This document shows positions 31,440-42,414 of a DNA stretch of 64,000 nt, piece by piece. Position 1 is the stretch's first letter, and each line of letters opens with the position of its first letter. Both the position numbers and the translations under genes were made by a program. The notes below the pieces were generated by a model, which was not told the DNA's origin, ran no database searches, and saw nothing but the letters and a program-made list of their open reading frames with translations. The DNA lies in NCBI GenBank assembly GCA_023376005.1, contig CM042152.1, positions 89,492,240 to 89,556,239 on the forward strand, written 5' to 3'. The DNA comes from Doryteuthis pealeii (taxonomy: Eukaryota > Mollusca > Cephalopoda > Myopsida > Loliginidae).

Positions 31440-31520
31440 TAACAATAACAATGAGGACAACAGTCTAAAAAATCCAAATAATACAAATTATCAAGCCTCA
31501 TTTAAAAAATTTAGACAAAT
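31440..31520 (+). repeat. SINE-D tail fragment
   Basis: AACAATGAGGACAACAGTC...ATCAAGCCTCATTTAAAAA matches the 3' extension seen at 40660 and 55910. Confidence 0.6.
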
Positions 31521-31554
31521 ATTATTTATTCATATCTTTCTACCGGCCCCCATT

Positions 31555-31690
31555 TATGTGGTAAAATAAGGAGCTGATGGAAGGTGTGGTGCTCCACCTC
31601 AGATGCTAAAACAATCTCCTTGGTCTAGCGCTATTGAAAAGGGGATAGACTCCCTTGCTGACTGGCTGATACCGACTTTAGGCTGCCCCG
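31555..31690 (+). repeat. SINE-C 3' part
   Basis: GGTAAAATAAGGAGCTGATG to CCGACTTTAGGCTGCC. Confidence 0.85.
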
Positions 31691-32295
31691 ACGACTTTAC
31701 TTTTTACTTTATATCTTTCTAAGAACATTAATATTCTGAGGATGATGTAAATTGACACTGAAACATTAACATGATGCAAAAACTGAGCTATTTACAAATG
31801 TTTGCATGTTACAATATCATTCATGTGCTTTCTTTCTTTGCTGAATGATAGTTTAGTACAAGTAGATATTTGTCTGCGGAGATGGTAAAATCTTTAGAAA
31901 GATCAATAGTACTTTATAGCCATGAAGAAAGACATTATTATGTCTGTCTTATACAAGTGAATTGGTAAATAAGATTTATGCATTTCTCTGACCAGTTTGT
32001 ACCTGGTTACTTCACTTGCAGATTCTGTTTTGTGCCATCACATCAGCTGCTCGGTGCACTCCTACATATTTTGACATGCAATTCATTCTTTGAAATGATG
32101 TTTAAAACTTTTGTGTTTTGTTGTCAAAAGTATTCATATGTTTAGCTGTGCATGTAAGTAATACATGAACAAAGTTAATAAAGACAAAATGTCTTGTATA
32201 ATCGGTACAATGAGAAAATCAGATGACCAACACATTGTGTATTAGGGATAGGCATGCTTGAAATATTGGGCAAACAACTTTGAATAGTACTATTT
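31691..32295. other. AT-rich DNA, no gene seen
   Basis: A CTGAGGA at 31736 with a later GAAAC is discussed under rejected items. No ORF. Confidence 0.5.
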
Positions 32296-32299
32296 TGAT

Positions 32300-32378
32300 T
32301 ATTCAAACTATTGTCCTCAACTTTATTGTTATCTGCACAACATTTTGGCTGATGTGTCCTCTGGTCTTTTTCAGGTAT
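32300..32378 (-). repeat. SINE-D 3' fragment
   Basis: Minus-strand tail: AATACCTGAAAAAGACC...CAGATAACAATAAAG. It abuts the hammerhead element that follows. Confidence 0.7.
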
Positions 32379-32384
32379 TCACAT

Positions 32385-32580
32385 AGAATAATATATCTAT
32401 AGCTCTGCTGATGAGGCCTGATGGGCCGAAATGTACATACAGAGATTGATTTTTCTCGATTTGTTTAACCTTACATTTGAATAGGTATGCCTGCCTAGTT
32501 GATTAATTATTAATTAATTGACTTTCAAAATTAGGTACGACTTCAATTGTGCACATTTCTCCCAAAAATAGAATAATAAT
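32385..32580 (+). repeat. Hammerhead element with Rep-L arm
   Basis: The ribozyme at 32404 is followed by TCTCGATTTGTTTAACCTTA and the Rep-L arm to CACATTTCTCCC, in the same order as 44257-44425. The left arm and tRNA-like part are lost at the SINE-D junction. Confidence 0.75.
32404..32445 (+). ncRNA. Type-I hammerhead ribozyme (predicted)
   Basis: Stem I CTCTG (32404-32408) with CAGAG (32441-32445), five perfect pairs; core CTGATGA (32409-32415); stem II GGCC/GGCC with a TGATG loop; GAAA (32429-32432); stem III ATG/CAT with a TA loop; cleavage triplet ATA ending at 32440. Every invariant base is present and every stem pairs. With the copy at 44257 it gives a paired change in stem II. Confidence 0.8.
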
Positions 32581-32589
32581 TAACACAGC

Positions 32590-32760
32590 TTTGCACCGTT
32601 AAATCAACTAAAATTTAACGTAGCCAAAAACAAGTTACGACAAGAATTTAAAAAAAAATTCTATGAAAAATCAATTAATGGTCCGACTTTCGTGAAAATT
32701 TCAATAACTATTTAATTTACCCTTGGATGTAAATATATCTGAAAACACTCTATGGTGTTC
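32590..32760 (+). repeat. Repeat shared with 24165-24350
   Basis: Same order of motifs (TTGCACCGTTAAATCAAC, CGTAGCCAAAAACAAG, AAATCAATTAATGGTCCG). Confidence 0.7.
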
Positions 32761-33174
32761 CTATTTTTTTAGTCCAATCATGGACCGGGTAATTTAGCTA
32801 GTAACATTATAACATTAACAAAATACAATTCTTGCCAGTGATGTGAAGAAAGTAAACCACGACTAGCGGTATAAGACTACTCAGTCAGCATAATACTCCC
32901 GTATTTATGAGGATTAGGACATACCCATTAATGTTCATAGGTTGGGTATATAACAAATCCCCTGTATGATACAAACTCAAAAATTGTGAGATGTTAATGT
33001 TTGTGATTCATTTACAGAAATGCCTGAATACATAGTGAACAGGAATTATCATGGGTAACTCCCTATAATGGATCTCTTTTATGGGTGAAAATTACAAATA
33101 ATTGGATGATCACATTATCATTGTAGAAGAACGATAGCTGGTTGCATATATCCTTATTAGGATGAGTTGTGTGA

Positions 33175-33235
33175 TAGGGAGTAGATGGCTGTGCGGCTTT
33201 TTTTTGTGGGGTACTGCTTCCAGGATTTGTTCAAG
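33175..33235 (+). repeat. Rep-I fragment
   Basis: GTAGATGGCTGTGCGGC...CCAGGATTTGTTCAAGACA parallels 15912-15970. Confidence 0.5.
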
Positions 33236-33265
33236 ACAAAGCATAATAATACAAATTTGTTTAAG

Positions 33266-33780
33266 GGTAATTCCTTGTCAAACCATCCAGACCATGTCAC
33301 CTACCCACTTCAATTTTTCTAAAATTTTGTCCAAGTATGGACTATGATAAAGTTAGCCAATCCCCAAAATTTGAGCTTCCAATTCCAAAAATTAGTGGAG
33401 TTATGTCGATTTTTAGCTCTCCAAAATAATGTTCAATATATGTGAAATAATAATAGAAAATTTTTTTGTCATAAATGCAGTACCATATCGGGATATTGAT
33501 CTTGCTATGAAAAAATCAGAAATCATCAATAACTTAAAATTGGTTGACTTTAAAACTTTTTTGATAGCATTTTTGGATTTTATGGACAAAAATTCAGTAG
33601 TAGGGAAGTTCTAGAACTCATTTTACAGACAAAAATAGGTTTTAAAAAGTCGCCATTTTTTAGCAACCACACCAAATTTGGAGAGCTAAAATTGACATAA
33701 CTCCGCCAATCTTCAGAAAAATTGAAGGAGGTGGGTTACAATTTTACTTTTTTTCTGGATGATTTGACATGGAATTACTC
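33266..33780. mobile_element. MITE-2, full length
   Basis: The left end GGGTAATTCCTTGTCAAACC pairs with the right end GGATGATTTGACATGGAATT plus ACTC as an inverted repeat of about 27 bp. A further inner inverted stretch is built around the TTTTAGCTCTCCAAA and TTTGGAGAGCTAAAA motifs. About 515 bp, no transposase. Related pieces are at 29027 and 36151. Superfamily unknown because the target duplication is unclear. Confidence 0.8.
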
Positions 33781-34825
33781 TCATTACACAATCTCTATAT
33801 TAATATGCTGGTGTGTCATGCCCTGTCATCATGCTTGTGTAGTTCCCATCAAGCTGAGTAGATGTTTACAAAATTGGCATACATATTATTATTATTATTA
33901 AATTTCTAACAGATTAAGTGATTGACTTTAATGGCATAGAAACCCATCAAGGGTTATTTCATGCTTTGAGAAATACCAAGAAAATTTAGTACAGCCATAG
34001 GGGAAATTTGGTAGGCAAAGAGTTAAGTCTGAAATATTTTGGTAAGAAACCTGGATGTCCCCTAGCTTCATGGTGGAGAATTCTCTATTTGCAATGTATC
34101 TTACTGGCAATCCTGTTCAGCAATATACATTCCAGCCGTGAAGAAGATGCTGCACTTTGTCATTTATATTGTCAGCATGACCCACAGGATAATCCCTTGT
34201 TAAGAAAAACCTGTCCCCAAAACAAAGTGCAAATGATTCATTTGGAAAAATCAAGGGACAAATTACATGATAGCTCCTTCTTCGTCCATTAATGGTTGAT
34301 CATGACCAGAAACTGCTACTTGTCAATATCTTGTATACTTTGTTTTTTTTCATATTCTCCAATGGCTTCAAGCTCGTCAAAATATCGAGGATGCCTCAAC
34401 AAGGCCAATTCTTAGGGAATTGTGTACATTGTGTCATCCAAATATATTTATTCCGTCAATGTTCTTTATCTATCCTGTTTTATCTGTAATAAGCTGCTGC
34501 AACTGTTGAAATAAGCAGATATATACTCTGTATATATTAAAATGAGACTATTTAAAAAAACAGAAAACTAGAGGTGATAGAGCAAAACTGTTTATAAATT
34601 TGAATTCAGCATGCCCAAATTAGTAAAAAACAACTATTCACATTCTTGCCTCAGACAAAAAATATTTTTTTGCAAACCAGTGTTATAAATAATTCATATT
34701 TTCAATACTAGCAAGAATATGCACCTTAAGTATATAAGTATTCAATTCATATTATTGCAGAAGAAGAAGAAAAAAACAGAATTATATACTGAATCCTATT
34801 CACATATTCTCATTACCTCATAAGT
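33781..34825. other. No gene seen; small Rep-E tail
   Basis: A minus-strand Rep-E-like tail is possible at 33925-33965. Frames around 34008-34290 show Cys/His residues but no recognisable family. Confidence 0.4.
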
Positions 34826-35073
34826 AAGTAAAGTCGTTGGGGTGACCTAAAGTTGGTATTGGCCATACAGCAAGGAGTCTATCCCCTCTTCACTAGTGCC
34901 AGACCAAGGAGATTGTTTTTGAATCTGAGGCGGAGCGCCACACCTACCATCAGCTCCTTACTTTACCACACAGATCCCTGTGCTATTTATATGCTAAGTT
35001 GACGAGGGTCGGTATCAAACTCGAAACCTTGTAATTCCTAGACTGACACTCTACCAACTGAGCTAAACCAGCA
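34826..35073 (-). repeat. SINE-C copy
   Basis: Full-length minus-strand copy; GCTGGTTTAGCTCAGTTGG head at 35073. Confidence 0.9.
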
Positions 35074-35095
35074 CTTGCTATTGTAGTATAATCAT

Positions 35096-35374
35096 ACTAG
35101 TTCCAATTACTGTCGAATTGGTAAGACATGGCAGCAAGTAGTAGTTGTAAATTAATACGAATCTGTCTTGCTGCAAAGACTACTGCAAAATGCCAGGTTA
35201 TTTATGAATCCTCATAACATCATAGAAACCAAGCAGCCAATCAGGACTCAAGGAATGGAATCACCCAAATGCACGAGTGAACTATTCTGGATTCCTATAA
35301 GTACCAATTGTCTTGGCACTGGTTCAGTTGTGCTTAGCTTGTTGCTCAAACCAACAGTACACTAATTCACTTCA
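35096..35374 (+). repeat. Rep-J copy, 5' truncated
   Basis: TAGTTCCAATTACTGTCGAA to CACTTCA. Aligns with 50644-50950, lacking the first bases. Confidence 0.8.
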
Positions 35375-36150
35375 ACAGCTATCTTATTCCAGCATTGGTA
35401 GAAATATCACACAGCACGGCATCAGTTAGCCATGAATGACTGAATGCCTATCTTTATCATAGCATTTGTTAAAAAAATTGAAAGTTAAGCAATTGTAAAT
35501 TGAGGAATATCTGTAATGAAAAAGAAAGAAAAGACAATATTGCAATCATGCTTCATTAATAAGTTGCATCAGGTTACAATTCCCAGTTGTATTTCTTAGA
35601 ACCAAAATAAGAAATGAGAAATAGATGAACATTAAACAGTCAATATTATTTGCTAAAACAAGTTTTAATATATACATGCCCGGTACGATTGTATAGTTTG
35701 TCTATTTAAAGTTATCTAACGAGTTTTACGAGAAAATTATATACAAACAAGAATAGTCACATAATGTTCATCTACATTAAATTTTATGTTTTATTATACG
35801 GTGAAAAAAAGTTCTGTTTTAATTATCAACTGTCGTAAAAATTTGTTTTACAATAGATGATAATCAAAAGAGAACGGTTTTAATGCCCCCAAAAGAAGAA
35901 ACTTTAATATTTGAATTAATTTGAATTTAGTTGTTAGAAACTGTGTTTTATCAAAAAGAAAACATTTATTTGAATTTTGAAAGAAAAACTTTTTTATGTA
36001 AATTATTAAAAAAAAAAAAAACAAGATTTCAAAGATCTGTTTACACATTTTTACGAATGGGCATGGCAAAATTAATGCCTCCACCTGTATGGAGTTTTTT
36101 TTCAAGAATTGTTCTTGAAGCTATAACTGTTTATAAGGATTAGTATTAGG
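35375..36150. other. AT-rich DNA, no gene seen
   Basis: Short lysine/phenylalanine-rich frames only. Confidence 0.5.
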
Positions 36151-36508
36151 TAATTTCATGTCAAATTAGAAAAAATAAAACTGTCACGCACTCCCTTAAT
36201 TTTTTCAGAATTTTTTTTCTCAATGATTCTAGTGCTTCCCTACTCCTAAAAATTGTTTATAGAAGCATTTTTAAAGGAATTTAGAAATGCGATAAAAGAA
36301 GACTTAAATAACCAATGTTAATTATTAATGATTTCTGATTTTTTTAGCAAGATCAATATCCCGAGGCACTGAATCTATGACAAAATTTATTTTCATTATT
36401 ATACATATATATTGAACATCATTTGTACCAAAAATATAGATATAATCCACATGGAGAAAATTCCTGAGAGGGTGGTGACATGGCCTGGAGATTTGACATG
36501 GAATTACT
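36151..36508. mobile_element. MITE-2, internally rearranged copy
   Basis: GGTAATTTCATGTCAAATTA at the left and GGAGATTTGACATGGAATTA at the right are the family ends; it shares ATTGATGATTTCTGATTT-like and ATATATATTGAACATCATTT-like text with 29027 and 33266. Confidence 0.75.
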
Positions 36509-36839
36509 CATTAAAATCTATATAACTTTATGCAGTTATTTTTAATAAGAGTTAATTGAAATATAATACTAAGAATGAGTATTAACTAACTCATATAACA
36601 ATATACGAACATTAGTAAATAATAACAACTTATTTTCTTTTGCTTGTAAGTATAATAACAAAAGCTTTGTAATTTGATTAATTTTCAAATTCAAAATCAC
36701 ATCACAATAATTGCTTCTACAATTCAGTTAATTTTCTTTTCCAACAAAATTACAACTCGAATTCACAAGGACATTTCTTTATTTCTCTTTGTCACCAGAG
36801 TGTTTTGGGATATCAATGGACAATTGTAATATTTTCACA

Positions 36840-37135
36840 GATGGTACAAAATATGAGACACTTGGGTGACCCCTTAGGAGGTTATGTTGAGGTATTTTCC
36901 TCTCATCTCACTTATGAGGACGTGACACAAGAATATTTTTATGTGGGTCCACCCACAAGCCAAAGCTCATGGGTGGTAGGCACAAAAAATGTGTTGATCC
37001 CATTGGCATTCCCTCTCAAGGGGGGCGCTCAGGCACTGGGCAATAAATCCAGCCCTACCCCTTTACAACAAGGGGGCAGGTGTTGCCTGGGGGGATGGCC
37101 CCCTGGGATCAATCATGCTAACTTGTAAGGTCCAG
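36840..37135 (+). repeat. Rep-F copy
   Basis: GTGGGTCCACCCACAAGCC, GGGGGCAGGTGTTGCCTGGG and GGCCCCCTGGGATCAA. Confidence 0.85.
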
Positions 37136-37261
37136 CTGCTGAAGTTTGCTGAAACAGGAGTTTGATATGTTGGACATAGGAGGTTATATAGATGTGTCTA
37201 TATGAACTGGAGTACAATCTTCTTTTTTTCATATAAGGCATAAAAGAAAATAATGAAATAC

Positions 37262-37705
37262 ATTTAATGAGGGCCCTTTCTTGGGCTAGACGGGCAGTCG
37301 GAGAGGCCCCTTCCAATCAATCGGCTGGTCACGTCAAGCCCTAGCACCTATATAATTGCCCCAACCCTATTTCCCTTAGGGCAATCTCATAGACTTTATC
37401 ATATGTATGCTAGAAGGCGGTGGCTGAGAGTTTACATGTCCTGGGAATGACGTTAAACTCTATCTGATGATGAAGTTCCAGTTCTGGAGGTCTGGGGAAT
37501 GTGGAGCACTCCTTCATCACCATTGCTCCCAGGTCCACTCTGACCCAGAGTGGTAGTACCTGTTAGGGTCCCATCTATGGATTAAATAGAAAACATGAGT
37601 TTATAAACAAAATTTGATTATCTATTATGAATGAATTTATTTCAAAACTTTGCCAGTATTAAATGACCCACCAAGGTTGATATGCCGTAAAACAAAACAA
37701 ATAAA
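37262..37705 (+). repeat. Rep-E copy
   Basis: GGGCTAGACGGGCAGTCGG to GATATGCCGTAAAACAAAAC. Confidence 0.88.
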
Positions 37706-38115
37706 AACCAATTTAATGAGATTAATGCTGTTAAAACAGTAATCATAAAATCAGTTATTTAATCTATTTCTTTTCTATTGTTTTCTTTATTTTCAAAATC
37801 ATAATAATAGGTAGGAGACGTTACTCAGAATATACCTTTCTTAATATTATAGCTATAAATGTTTATTTAGACATCTTTTAAGTAAGAACAATGATGCGTG
37901 GAAAAATGGCATATGGGTAAGAGATGCCATTCTGTCCCATTCGATCACCTAACCAAAATTGACCTTTTAACTATCATTCTGTTCTCATGCTTGCCCCTGG
38001 CCAATCAGAATTAAGATTAGTAAAAGGTTATGTCCTGTTAATCACACATTTTTTGTCCATGAGGTTGTTTTAAATTTCTTTACTACGGTACATAATTTAT
38101 AGGCAACCTATCCAT
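37706..38115. other. AT-rich DNA, no gene seen
   Basis: No ORF or named repeat. Confidence 0.5.
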
Positions 38116-38118
38116 TAT

Positions 38119-38243
38119 GGGCATCTCATGTGGTGTAATGGTTAGCAAGCTAGGTTTGCAGACCATTGTTAGTTAGTTTGATTCTCATTGGGCGCCCCGT
38201 ACTTCTGGCCTTGTGCCACAACTAAGCTAAACTTAGTAAAATA
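38119..38243 (+). repeat. SINE-B copy
   Basis: GGGCATCTCATGTGGTGTAA head to AACTTAGTAAAATAAC. Confidence 0.85.
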
Positions 38244-38660
38244 ACTATCACTTATGTAACATCAGTATTCAACACTTGAGATATATCTGCAAGTCGTATA
38301 GATCCTTAAAGACTTTAGTAAGCTAAAGGACTTCTTGGAATTCTCATGACACCTGCCATTCTGATGACAAGAACAATTAATGAATTTTGCTACTGAAATA
38401 ATGTTATTTCCCCAAAACTCATCTCACTAATATATTTGCTCTATTAGATATTTCTTCTTGCTGTCATTTCTGCAATAATCTGATTAACACCTATGTATCA
38501 TAACACTAAATGAATGTCTGAGTACCTTCAAATAAAAAACGAATTACTGCTAATAAAATCATTTTCTCTACATTGTCATTTCCAATAATACCTTCATTGT
38601 TATTCATTAGGAGAACAAAGAGTGTGAATAGGTTTATTTGTTCTGTTTCATAAGCAAATG

Positions 38661-38697
38661 CGATCATCATCATCATCATCATCATCATCACCATCAT
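38661..38697. repeat. (CAT)n microsatellite
   Basis: CAT triplets; the His/Met runs in ORFs here are artefacts. Confidence 0.93.
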
Positions 38698-38856
38698 GGT
38701 GTGCACAGATCCATTAACTCTTTCTCATCATCATTTCTTATCAATTATTACTCTTGTCAAGTCTGTGAGATGGCATCCAATGTCCACACAGAACTGATCA
38801 ATATACATTTTTGCGGGCTGACAAACATGTGTCCATGTATAGAAGTCCATAGAATA

Positions 38857-39115
38857 TCATATCATATCCATGTGTGGTCCCAGTAGAGTATTCTTGACTG
38901 CAAAGCCAACACCATGTTCTCTGGTTTCACCAAGAGGTTTCCTTTGCCAGAAAAACATGTAATCTCTTTTTTTTAGTGAGCCTGACAAGAGAAGTTGGGT
39001 TTCTTGAAGGGTAGAAATGTTGATTTGTCTCTTCAAGAGTTCATTGTTAATAATTGTGGTTTTGCAGGCATGTCTTATGTCCAGTAGGTTGTCAATTTGT
39101 CCAGGCGTCATAGTC
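38857..39115 (-). pseudogene. LINE endonuclease (APE-type) N-terminal fragment
   Basis: The minus strand reads L-D-I-R-H-A-C-K-T-T-I-I-N-N-E-L-L, INISTLQETQLLLSGSL, then D-Y-M-F-F-W-Q-R-K-P, E-T-R-E-H-G-V-G-F-A-V-K-N. These are the first motifs of the apurinic-like endonuclease of non-LTR retrotransposons: the LQET motif carries the metal-binding Glu, and HGVGFAV is the usual next motif. The rest of the endonuclease and the reverse transcriptase are missing. It could be the same family as the tail at 61753-62462, though no overlap allows a test. Dead fragment. Confidence 0.82.
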
Positions 39116-39595
39116 CTAACCTTCTAGCATCTGAGGCATAATGCTAGTCTTTGATTTGTTTGTTTTGTTTGGTGCATATGTTTACAACCACCTCGTTAGA
39201 TGAATCCCTTAGCTTCATGCACCCAATGAAGCAGGCACGTTGTGATGGGACAGTACCTAATTGGCTGAGGGCTGCCCAGCTATACAGTGAGATGAAGACA
39301 TCTCTTGCTCTGACAGAGGAAACCCCTGGGGCCCAACTCTATGCCAAATGAGAAAGGGCTTATAACTGGTAACTGCTGACCCCCAGTGCTGTGCCCTCGT
39401 TGCATAGTGTAGCAGGAGTTTCCCTTCCAGGGCAAAAAAAAGCCTGGGCAAGATTGTTGTATACTCTCTTTACTTCTATTATTCTTCTGCTCATCTTTGG
39501 TATCTTACGTTCTTCTTCTAGCGTCTGGACTTCATCTTGGGGACTTTGTGTCTGGACTTCCATTTTTCCAGCTGTTTTGCTAAAGTTCAATTAGA
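39116..39595 (-). other. Probable upstream part of the same LINE
   Basis: GC-richer DNA than its surroundings directly 5' of the endonuclease on the minus strand. A 76-codon minus-strand frame with Glu/Lys-rich text (T-Q-S-P-Q-D-E-V-Q-T-L-E-E-E-R-K) could be leader or ORF1 remnant. No family motif is recognised. Confidence 0.3.
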
Positions 39596-40121
39596 GTAAC
39601 CATACAGTAGTACTGACATGGCTACATCTTTGAAGAAACAAAGAGCCTCATCCAAGATTTAAACAGGTTGCTGATTCTATTTTCTGTCACATGACAGTCA
39701 CATGTCCTGTCATGGGTTGTTGACAAGACCCTGTAGTTAGTTTGAAATAGGTTCATTGGAGTTGAAAGCATAGGCGGGTAGATATCCATTGGATGACCCC
39801 AACTGAACTCTAGAAAGGCGCGAATCTTGTCGCCATGAGAAAAACATAACTAGTTAGATTTAGTTTCAACCAGACATTTGAGCAGAGAGCATCTGTTTCT
39901 CTCTCTGAGATGAATCTCACCACGTGGCGAATAGGAATGCCATCCATACTTCATACATTAGTGTTGCAGTGCTTGGATCCCTTTGGTCAAAAAGTCATCA
40001 ACAGCAGATATGACATCATCATATGAACTTTGGTTATCAGTTTTAGTAGAATCATGTAACTAAATCTCCTTTTTGCATTAAGATATTTGCCAACCACACC
40101 ACAGACCATAGAACTGGCTGG

Positions 40122-40262
40122 TATTATCTGCGTTTTGGACTATTGTCCCATCTTCATTGTTATTTGTACAACGTTTCGGCCGATATGCCCTCCGGCCTTC
40201 TTCAGGTATTTCTTGTCGGACCTCGGAACCTTCTCGGACTCGAACCTTCTCGAGTTCAAAAA
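40122..40262 (-). repeat. SINE-D 3' half, inverted
   Basis: Minus-strand copy of the KKVPE-repeat/hammerhead-like/tail part. It is joined head-to-head with the next copy. Confidence 0.85.
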
Positions 40263-40266
40263 GAAA

Positions 40267-40663
40267 GTTCTAAGTTACAGTTATCTCTGGATTCCAGGTT
40301 CAATCCTGCCAGGGCGGCAGTTACATAGAAAAATAATTAACACAGCTCCTACCCCAGCTATGGTTAGCAGAATGAGAACAGGATACCCCCATGGACGAAT
40401 AAAGGGTTTGTTTAAAATTCCGTGATGGCTCTCAATTATAACAAGAAGGTTCCCGACTATGACAAGAAAGTTCCTGAGTTCGAAAAGAAGGTTCCCGAGT
40501 CCAAGAAGGTTCCTGAGTCTGTGAAGAAGGTTCCCAGGTCCGAGAAGGTTCCCGAGTCCAACAAGAAATACCTGAAGAAGGCCGGAGGGCATATCGGCCG
40601 AAACGTTGTACAAATAACAATGAAAATGACAATAGTCCGAATAATGCAGATAATACTAATCTT
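40267..40663 (+). repeat. SINE-D copy with the longest lysine-rich ORF
   Basis: Begins in the tRNA-like head (TAAGTTACAGTTATCTCTGG, B-box GGTTCAATCCTG), then AACACAGCTCCTACCCCAGC, ATG at 40422, then the repeat ORF. The tail is TAGTCCGAATAATGCAGATA. Confidence 0.9.
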
Positions 40664-40694
40664 CAAGCCTCATCTCAAACATTCAGAGAAATAG
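40422..40694 (+). CDS. Short repeat-encoded ORF of SINE-D (KKVPE repeats)
   Basis: 90 codons from an ATG conserved in position among SINE-D copies. The protein starts M-A-L-N-Y-N and runs through about six units of K-K-V-P-[ED]-x-[EDS], then K-K-Y-L-K-K-A-G-G-H-I-G-R-N-V-V-Q and a hydrophobic end. It is highly basic with no signal peptide. The copies at 14560 and 55378 keep the frame with fewer units; the copies at 42072 and 62518 have shifts or a lost ATG. Whether it is translated is unknown. An open frame could simply follow from 18/21-bp tandem units. No known family recognised. Confidence 0.3.
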   Translation: MMALNYNKKVPDYDKKVPEFEKKVPESKKVPESVKKVPRSEKVPESNKKYLKKAGGHIGRNVVQITMKMTIVRIMQIILIFKPHLKHSEK

Positions 40695-40745
40695 AACTGG
40701 CTGATACTGACATTAGGCCACCCTGTCGACTTTACATTTGACTTA
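40683..40745 (+). repeat. SINE-C tail fragment
   Basis: ACTGGCTGATACTGACATTAGG and following text; directly before another SINE-C copy. Confidence 0.7.
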
Positions 40746-40782
40746 CAAAAATCATTTGAGTATTTTCATTTTAATCTAATCG

Positions 40783-40995
40783 CAAAGTTCCTGGTTTGAT
40801 ACTGGCTCTCGCAAACTCAACGTATGAGGAGCACAGGGATCCGTGCGGAAAAGTGAGGAGCTGATGGTAAGTGTGGTGCTCCACCTTAGACGCCAAAACA
40901 ATCTCCTTGGTCTAGTGCTGGTGAAAAGGGGATAGACTCCTTCGCTGTCTGGCTGATACTGACATTAGCCATCCTGTCGACTTACTTTTTACTTA
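40783..40995 (+). repeat. SINE-C copy, 5' truncated
   Basis: CAAAGTTCCTGGTTTGATAC to CATTAGCCATCCTGTCGAC. The flanking text ACAAAAATCATTTGAGTATT occurs on both sides (40746 and 40997), a likely target duplication of about 40 bp or a tandem duplication. Confidence 0.85.
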
Positions 40996-40999
40996 CAAA

Positions 41000-41394
41000 A
41001 ATCATTTGAGTATTTCATTTTAATCTAATTGATAATGGCAAGCTGTTGAGAATTCGTGATTAAATCTTCTAAAAATGAAATCATCCAGGAGATTCTTTAT
41101 TTGTTGTAATTTGAGTACTTTAAACAATTAGAGTTCATTATCATGAAGATGTGTTGTCATAGAGTTGTATTTGAAATGCAGAAAATTGTGCGGTATTTAT
41201 AAAGGAATGTGTGAATTTTAAATTGAACATTTTTATAATATGCAAATGATATCATATATCATCAACTTAAACTGTAGTGCCAAATTAATGAATCTGTTAA
41301 TGGTCATGAGACTGCTATAGAACATTTAAACTAGTTAAACTCATCATTACTAATAATTTTACATAATTATTAGATACCTAATATTTATGGCAAT
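41000..41394. other. AT-rich DNA, no gene seen
   Basis: No ORF or named repeat. Confidence 0.5.
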
Positions 41395-41880
41395 AGTGTA
41401 GAAATGAAAATGGCCGTTAAGCTACAGCCCACGGCCTTGAAGGTGAGTGACAAGGCTTGACCTCACTCTCACCTTGCCTTCTGGGGATAAATCGTGAGAA
41501 CCGGAAGGCATAGTAGACCCTGTCTTCCAGTTTAAGGATAGTAAGTAAGTTTCAGTCAGTTAGCAAGTAGGAGCTGAGCTCGTAGGACGTAAGTCTCACT
41601 GCGCAGATGTCTGGGTTGGGGATTGAAAATAAAGTAACATCAAAGTAAATCGAAGTCTGTGTTTATTACCTAAAAACTAACAATGACACAGGGTTTCTGA
41701 TAAGGAGAAATCCCTAACAGAAACCAGACCGAAGTCCCCAAGAAAGTCCAGACCTTAGAAGAGACCAGACCAAGATAGACGATCAGAATAGCAAAGCCGG
41801 CCAGAAGAAAATACGACCAGAAGTAAGAAGTAAGAAAGGGTATTACAACAATAATACTGCCCCCAAAAAGCAAAAAAAAA
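41395..41880 (+). other. GC-richer unique patch, possible LTR or leader remnant
   Basis: Unlike its neighbours it is about 45% GC and unique in the window. It contains AATAAAG near 41629 followed by a GTGTTTATTACC segment and a purine-rich run (AGAAACCAGACCGAAG...). This could be the R-U5 end of an LTR with the downstream leader, but no primer-binding site or second LTR is found. Confidence 0.22.
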
Positions 41881-42071
41881 AAAAAATCTTGTGCTTATCA
41901 TGCAGATCATCCTATAATGTTTTTGTTTGAGATCCAGTTCAGATTATGTTCTAGCACTGATTTTTGTGAATCTTTAAAAACTGTAAGATACGAATTTTCA
42001 TGTGGAAAGTTGAATTCTGAATTCTTTTTGGTCTGAACTATTTCTCTGAATTTTTGAGACGAGACTGATAA

Positions 42072-42382
42072 TTAGGTTCAATCCTGGTCAAGGGCGACAG
42101 TAACATAGAATAATTAACTCAGCTTAACACTGTTCCCAGTCATGGTTAATGGAATGAGAACAGTCACCCCCATGGACTTGAATAACGGGTTACGTTCAAA
42201 GGTCCTGTGAAGGCTCCCAATTACAAGATGCTTCCCAAGTTCGAGGAGGGGGCTCCGAGTTCAAGGAGGTTCCTGAAATCCGACAAGAAATACCTGAAGA
42301 AAGCCAGAGGGCACATAGACCAAAATGTTGTGGCAGATAAAAATAAAGATGAGGACAATAGTCGAATAATACAAATAATACA
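42072..42382 (+). repeat. SINE-D copy, diverged
   Basis: GGTTCAATCCTGGTCAAGGG to GAGGACAATAGTCGAATAAT. The ORF start ATG is AAG and units are reduced. Confidence 0.8.
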
Positions 42383-42414
42383 ATTTTTGGTTTAGTTTGG
42401 TTATAGTGGGTGTT

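Noticed and set aside
31736..31775. CTGAGGA followed by GAAAC: hammerhead candidate
   Set aside because: Stem II needs a mismatch, and neither stem III with a proper NUH site nor stem I could be formed.
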